The notes beneath the pieces are model-generated. The model did no database searches. It was not told the origin of the DNA and worked only from the letters and a program-made list of their open reading frames with translations. From the NCBI RefSeq assembly GCF_018448935.1, contig NZ_RCWC01000008.1, positions 94,150-158,149 of the forward strand: 64,000 nt of DNA. The letters run 5' to 3'. Position 1 is the first letter of the stretch, and every line of letters starts with the position of its first letter. The position numbers and the translations under genes were made by a program. Below are positions 60,446 through 64,000 of this stretch, one piece after another. Source of the DNA: Photorhabdus noenieputensis (lineage in GTDB: Bacteria; Pseudomonadota; Gammaproteobacteria; Enterobacterales; Enterobacteriaceae).

Positions 60446-61186
60446 AAACAAAGTCAGACTCAACATCCCTTTCATAACCTCTACTACACCACCATCAACA
60501 CAATAATGTGAAAACTCATCCACTTCATTGTCCGCGCTCATCGTCACCCCCGCTTTGCGGTAAGTCATGGTAGAGGGCATAATCCGACTTGCCGAACTGT
60601 GAACTTCCGTTAATCCGATATCGATAAATTTATGAATATTACTCATACGAACACCCGCACCTGCCATAATAATTGGCCCCTGACTGGCTTGATGCAGTTC
60701 TTTCAATAAGGGTAATCCCAATTCAGCGTTCTGTTGTTGGCCGGAAGTCAATATTCGTTTAACGCCAAGCTGAGTAAGCTGATCCAGTGCCACATAAGGA
60801 TTAAAACACATATCAAACGCACGGTGAAAAGTGACGGCCATATCGCCAGACAGTGCCATCAATTGTTGCATGCGAGGCAAATCGATATGCCCTTCTTCAT
60901 CTAACACACCAAAAACGACGCCCATAAATCCCATATCACGGATCTGAGCAACATCATTTTTCATCACCTCAAAATCTGAGTGACCGTAGCAAAAATCACC
61001 ACCTCTTGGACGTACAATGGGATGTACAGGAATAGTTAATTGCTCAATAGCCTGTTTCAATGTACCAAAACTCGGTGTTAATCCCCCTTCCGCCGAACTG
61101 GCGCATAACTCTATCCGGTCAGCACCAGCCTGTTGTGCGATTAATGCGCAACCTACGCTAAAACAACAAATTTCTAACTTTGTCAT
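60440..61186 (-). CDS. cutC: CutC family protein (copper homeostasis name)
   Basis: 248 residues from ATG 61186, with AAGGAA 6 bases upstream; the open frame adds 12 codons without a site. TIM-barrel fold: [47 protein letters not shown] and GAGVRMSNI. The copper role of CutC is disputed. Normally next to yecM, as here, but a toxin-antitoxin cassette lies between. Confidence 0.94.
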   Translation of the reverse strand: MTKLEICCFSVGCALIAQQAGADRIELCASSAEGGLTPSFGTLKQAIEQLTIPVHPIVRPRGGDFCYGHSDFEVMKNDVAQIRDMGFMGVVFGVLDEEGHIDLPRMQQLMALSGDMAVTFHRAFDMCFNPYVALDQLTQLGVKRILTSGQQQNAELGLPLLKELHQASQGPIIMAGAGVRMSNIHKFIDIGLTEVHSSASRIMPSTMTYRKAGVTMSADNEVDEFSHYCVDGGVVEVMKGMLSLTLFE

Positions 61187-61360
61187 CAGAAGTTCCTTGG
61201 ACACCCAGTCATTAACGAGCAATCAATGAATCTAAGCGATTCAGTAATTCAATTCACTAACTATGACATCTAATTATTGCCGATGATTTGTAGGAAATCA
61301 CAAGGTCAGAACTTTTATCTGGATCACAAGGACGAAAAAGTTAATTTTGCTGACTGGTGC
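61187..61360. other. cutC promoter region and original yecM end
   Basis: Contains the promoter of cutC on the minus strand. Reading the minus strand through 61330-61365 gives what looks like the original, displaced end of yecM (IVKNEHQSAKLTFSSL then stop). Confidence 0.45.
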
Positions 61361-61482
61361 TCATTTTTAACAATTTCACGCAATGTAAATGGGTGAAACT
61401 TGACGGTGATCTCACCATCAGTGATAGCTAAGGTCGGATTAGGCAACTGCTCTTGCTCCCCTTTAGGTTGACTCTGTTTGAC
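61361..61482 (-). repeat. 122-bp direct repeat, copy A (duplicate of the yecM 3' end)
   Basis: Near-identical to 62059-62180, with about three mismatches. It encodes the last part of YecM (KGEQEQLPNPTLAITDGEIT onward) without the rest of the gene. It forms the left border of the toxin-antitoxin cassette. Confidence 0.9.
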
Positions 61483-61524
61483 TATCCCCAACTTGGGTGT
61501 ATATTATCCTCAAGTTGGGGATAG
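61482..61524. promoter_or_regulatory. operator-promoter of the toxin-antitoxin cassette
   Basis: CTATCCCCAACTTG (61482-61495) and CAAGTTGGGGATAG (61511-61524) are perfect inverted repeats of 14 bp, flanking a TATATTAT -10-like element. This is the layout of an autorepressed HigA-type operator. The left arm starts exactly where the 122-bp repeat ends. Confidence 0.8.
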
Positions 61525-61535
61525 ATGGATAAGTG

Positions 61536-61712
61536 ATGGAAGCTGTTTTTATTGAACTACCACCTTTTGAACGTTACCGTCATAACTACCTGAGTGATGA
61601 GGAGTTTAGAACCTTCCAAAATATTCTGCTGAAAAATCCAACAGCAGGAGACGTTATCCAACACACGGGCGGATTACGTAAAATGTTAGACATGAGAAAA
61701 AAGGGAGCATAA
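61536..61712 (+). pseudogene. HigB/RelE-family toxin with an internal in-frame deletion (58 residues)
   Basis: ATG at 61536 gives MEAVFIELPPFERYRHNYLS and goes on to NPTAGDVIQHTGGLRK, the N-half of HigB-like toxins of about 110 residues. It then jumps to MLDMRKKGA, which resembles the extreme C-terminus. The middle part with the RGG(I/L)RVIYYW core and catalytic residues is missing. The reading frame is kept, so a short, almost surely inactive protein is made. The antitoxin gene follows directly (TAA then ATG one base later). Confidence 0.7.
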
Positions 61713-61713
61713 A

Positions 61714-62027
61714 TGAACCGTGATCTATTTGCAGAATTCAATGAAGGAATGAAAGCTTGGGAAGAGGCTAATGAAGGCAAACTCACATTGAAAACTCACA
61801 AAAGGAGGTTAAAAAATGATATCTCCATCAATCCGGATGAGTTGAAATCCATCCGGAGTAAACTGAATATTTCTCAGGCTGTTTTTGCCCAGTACCTGCA
61901 TACCGGTGAAACAACATACCAAAACTGGGAACAGGGACGGGCTAAGCCGAATAAACAAGCTGTATTGCTGATTAAAATAGTGGAGCGCCACCCGCAGGCA
62001 CTAGAATTTCTTGCCAGCCTCACATAA
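61714..62027 (+). CDS. HigA-type XRE antitoxin
   Basis: 104 residues from ATG 61714 or the base adjacent. Starts MNRDLFAEFNEGMKAWEEANEGKLTLKTHK, the toxin-binding part of this antitoxin group, and has a helix-turn-helix (LKSIRSKLNISQAVFAQYLHTGETTYQNWEQGRAKPN, about 45-80). It is the likely repressor of the 14-bp palindromic operator upstream. Its toxin partner has lost its core, so the unit is a stand-alone antitoxin/regulator. Confidence 0.88.
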
Positions 62028-62042
62028 CGATATCACTTTAAC

Positions 62043-62606
62043 TTATGTAGACAGGCATTCACTTTTAACAATTTCACGCAATGTAAATGGGTGAAACTTG
62101 ACGGTGATCTCACCATCAGTGATAGCTAAGGTCGGATTAGGCAACTGCTCTTGTTCCCCTTTGGGTTGACTCTGTTTGACAGAAAAACCTACCGGTAAAG
62201 GTTGCGGTAATAATGCTTTTGCTGCTGCTGATAAGAGCTCAGGTGCCACCGGCAGCACCAGCTCCACATGTTCCCATCCCTGATGCAAGTAAGTTTTCTT
62301 GCCAGGATAAGGCAATTCTACACAATCAATTTGCCAATTAAGCACCGCGATTGGGTGCTCTAAATCAAACAGACAGATTGGACGTCCATTAATGATACTT
62401 TCTGACATCAAACTGCCACATTGTAAAAAACCTTTACGCCAGCGCTCAGCTACAGAGATATCGTGGCAACGTAAGGAGATATGATCGGCTTGATATTGTT
62501 CAACATTCAAATTAAGCCGCTGTTTGAACCGTGCCAATTTTTGCTCAAATATTGCCAGATCAGCCACTAAATCCTGTAATTCAACAATAGAAGAAAAATG
62601 TGTCAT
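62043..62606 (-). CDS. yecM: YecM family VOC-fold metalloprotein
   Basis: 187 residues from ATG 62606. Vicinal-oxygen-chelate fold: ADHISLRCHDISVAERWRKGF, INGRPICLFDLEHPI, GWEHVELVLP and PNPTLAITDGEITVKFHPF match E. coli YecM. Its last codons (ECLST) come from the cassette side of the duplication and differ from the end seen at the displaced copy (NEHQSAKLTFSSL), so the gene was repaired by the inserted duplicate. Confidence 0.92.
   Translation of the reverse strand: MTHFSSIVELQDLVADLAIFEQKLARFKQRLNLNVEQYQADHISLRCHDISVAERWRKGFLQCGSLMSESIINGRPICLFDLEHPIAVLNWQIDCVELPYPGKKTYLHQGWEHVELVLPVAPELLSAAAKALLPQPLPVGFSVKQSQPKGEQEQLPNPTLAITDGEITVKFHPFTLREIVKSECLST
62059..62180 (-). repeat. 122-bp direct repeat, copy B (inside yecM)
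   Basis: Right border of the toxin-antitoxin cassette; it is the working 3' end of yecM. Differences from copy A are three single bases. Confidence 0.9.
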
Positions 62607-62793
62607 ATTATCCCAGTTAAGATTATAGATTGGCCCTTCCCTTGGCCCCCAGCAGCCCAAGAGTTTTAAAGGCTTGCCGCCGTTTCAAGCCTCGAATGAT
62701 ACTCTCGATTTGTAATAATTGAAATTTGCTAGCGCCGACACAATTACTCTTTCAATAACCGCCATAAATCCGCAAGATGTTAACCATCACACA

Positions 62794-63573
62794 CTATCCA
62801 GTGGTCGTATATTGTTCATCAAGCTTCTGCAAATAGTCTGCACTGGTCAGGTTACTAATATCACCTCCGTTTTCTAAACACGTTTTTAGCCAATTAATAA
62901 TCTGTTCCTCTAACCGTCCCTCTGGCTCATTCAGTCTTTCAGCTAATTTACCGTGGTTTTCCCATACATCACTACTGATCACAAATGCCTTCCCTTTCAG
63001 AGCATAATCGGAATGGTGCCAGGCATGCAGCAAATGACTCCCCAGAACAAAGGGTTGCTCACTCCCACCATGACCACAATTTTCAGGCCGACAATAAATC
63101 TGAGGTTCTGGTATATCGATCATTAACTCACTCACCGGTGTTAGAAACGCTGACCAATCGCTGACACTCATTACCGGTAATAACTGACCGAGAATTCGCG
63201 GGTCCATACTGCGCAAAATCACTTGCCTCTCCCGCAATATCACCTGCTGGCGTGAGCGCCAATGATTAAGCTGCTGCACCCATAAATCCTCACTGCGATA
63301 AGCCCACCCCCAACTGTTATCGCTCAGAGTTTGGCTATCAAGCAGATGACCGATTACTGACAGGCAACCTGACTTAGGCTGAACCAACCAAGGGCCTTGC
63401 CCCAATATGTGATCCATCGGAGTACCGCTATACAGCGGAAAAGCCTGCTCTACCCAGTCGTTGCTATAAAAAAGTGCCACGGGGTTAGGCTCTGCCAGTG
63501 AATTCAGCATAAAGAAAACAGGCGGCTTATTAGGCGTAGTCAGCCATTGTTGCCAGTTTATGGAAGTGTTCAT
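62794..63573 (-). CDS. DUF4123 type VI secretion adaptor (Tap/TEC-like)
   Basis: 259 residues. The N-half LAEPNPVALFYSNDWVEQAFPLYSGTPMDHILGQGPWLVQ and GWGWAYRSEDLWVQQLNHWRS are DUF4123 features. Such adaptors bind the C-terminus of VgrG and load a cognate effector. It overlaps vgrG by 4 bp (ATGA). In most clusters an effector gene follows; here only a 190-bp spacer and yecM follow. Confidence 0.86.
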   Translation of the reverse strand: MNTSINWQQWLTTPNKPPVFFMLNSLAEPNPVALFYSNDWVEQAFPLYSGTPMDHILGQGPWLVQPKSGCLSVIGHLLDSQTLSDNSWGWAYRSEDLWVQQLNHWRSRQQVILRERQVILRSMDPRILGQLLPVMSVSDWSAFLTPVSELMIDIPEPQIYCRPENCGHGGSEQPFVLGSHLLHAWHHSDYALKGKAFVISSDVWENHGKLAERLNEPEGRLEEQIINWLKTCLENGGDISNLTSADYLQKLDEQYTTTG

Positions 63574-64000
63574 TCATCCTCCTGGTTATTAATAGTTAGA
63601 TTAACTTCTCTCTGAGCTTGCAAAGCACAAACCGGTTTAACTGGAGATTTCACATCAGGCAGTGGTTCTACACCCTCTGGTAGTTGTAGTGATAGGCCCC
63701 GCCCGGTACCGGCAGAACCTTGCCCGACTGATAAATTCGGGGAGGTCAGAATACCGCCGGGAGTTAACCGGATAAAATGACCGCCGACTTTTAAGGTAAT
63801 CTCTGACGCTGCTTCCAACACCATTTTACCGCCGCTTTTTAGATGTGTTTCCTGACCACTTTCAGCCACCAATGCATCTCCGGTCTGTAAATGTTGACTG
63901 CCTGAGATACGGTGTGAAACATCTCCATCGGTGCTGTATTTCCCCGATCCCCTGATATGTTGATGATCATCCACTGAAATTTCGCTATAGCGGTTATTAT
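63570..64000 (-). CDS. vgrG: type VI secretion spike protein VgrG, C-terminal part; runs off the window
   Basis: About 143 codons of the 3' end are visible; the GTG at 63974 is internal, since the frame continues to the window edge (NRYSEISVDDHQHIRGSGKYS). The repeating segment with QHLQTGDALVAESGQETHLKSGGKMVLEAASEITLKVGGHFIRL is the DUF2345/beta-helix needle of VgrG, followed by a Pro-rich tail (EGVEPLPDVKSPVKP) that would dock the adaptor. No fused effector domain at this end. Confidence 0.88.
   Translation of the reverse strand, partial: NNRYSEISVDDHQHIRGSGKYSTDGDVSHRISGSQHLQTGDALVAESGQETHLKSGGKMVLEAASEITLKVGGHFIRLTPGGILTSPNLSVGQGSAGTGRGLSLQLPEGVEPLPDVKSPVKPVCALQAQREVNLTINNQEDE

Noticed and set aside
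62661..62793. Possible effector remnant between the DUF4123 gene and yecM
   Set aside because: Only short frames (about 26 codons) with no recognisable motif; nothing supports a gene.
63570..63974. A separate 134-residue protein starting with GTG at 63974
   Set aside because: The frame continues without stop to the window edge with VgrG-like sequence, so the GTG is internal.

Overview
The window looks like a chromosomal segment of a Photorhabdus species (Morganellaceae, Enterobacterales). Three things point there: housekeeping proteins that read as close enterobacterial orthologues in E. coli-like gene order; several 127-bp ERIC repeats; and at the left edge the 3' part of a ketosynthase/aromatase/acyl-carrier-protein operon that matches the Photorhabdus isopropylstilbene (dialkylresorcinol-type) genes stlC-stlD-stlE. 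The species call is an inference from gene content; no database was searched.

Layout. 1-2.2 kb (minus): stlC, stlD and the first codons of stlE. 2.2-3.3 kb: AT-rich gene-free DNA with an ERIC. 3.3-4.7 kb: the amino-acid antiporter ydgI. 5.1-5.9 kb: a GC-rich, apparently acquired secreted alpha/beta hydrolase whose nucleophile position is Ala. 6.1-11.4 kb: a complete four-gene chaperone-usher fimbrial operon with a textbook CRP site upstream. 11.9-13.4 kb: a Tlde1-like (DUF2778) peptidoglycan-targeting effector with two tandem periplasmic immunity-like paralogues. 14-14.6 kb: an unrecognised overlapping gene pair. 14.8-33 kb: backbone with hrpA, azoR, ydbH-ynbE-ydbL, ldhA, hslJ, ycgN-ycgM-ycgL, minCDE, rnd and fadD, interrupted between hslJ and ycgN by two unrecognised convergent genes. 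33-40 kb: a GNAT gene, yeaY, tsaB, yoaA, a RidA-family gene, a Cys-rich small protein and mdtJI. 40-46.4 kb: zwf, hexR and pykA, with an orphan phage-tail-fibre-like gene inserted between hexR and pykA. 47-61.2 kb: lpxM, mepM, znuA/znuCB, ruvC-ruvAB, yebC, nudB, aspS, yecN, cmoAB and cutC. 61.3-62.6 kb: a toxin-antitoxin cassette bracketed by a 122-bp duplication of the 3' end of yecM. 62.8-64 kb: a type VI secretion adaptor (DUF4123) and the end of a vgrG that runs off the window.

Functional themes. Central carbon control (zwf, hexR, pykA, ldhA) with a HexR-like box in front of zwf; zinc uptake (znuA/znuCB) with a near-consensus Zur box between the divergent genes; envelope building (lpxM, mepM, ydbH-ynbE-ydbL); DNA repair (ruvABC, yoaA); tRNA modification (tsaB, cmoAB); cell division siting (minCDE). 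Accessory DNA sits at discrete junctions of the conserved backbone.

The points most worth a second look are the antitoxin cassette with long target duplication, two toxin-antitoxin loci that both keep the antitoxin and have a deleted toxin, the Tlde1-like effector with doubled immunity genes, and the set of five full-length ERIC elements plus a 35-bp internally deleted remnant. No rRNA, tRNA, CRISPR array or intact insertion sequence was seen.
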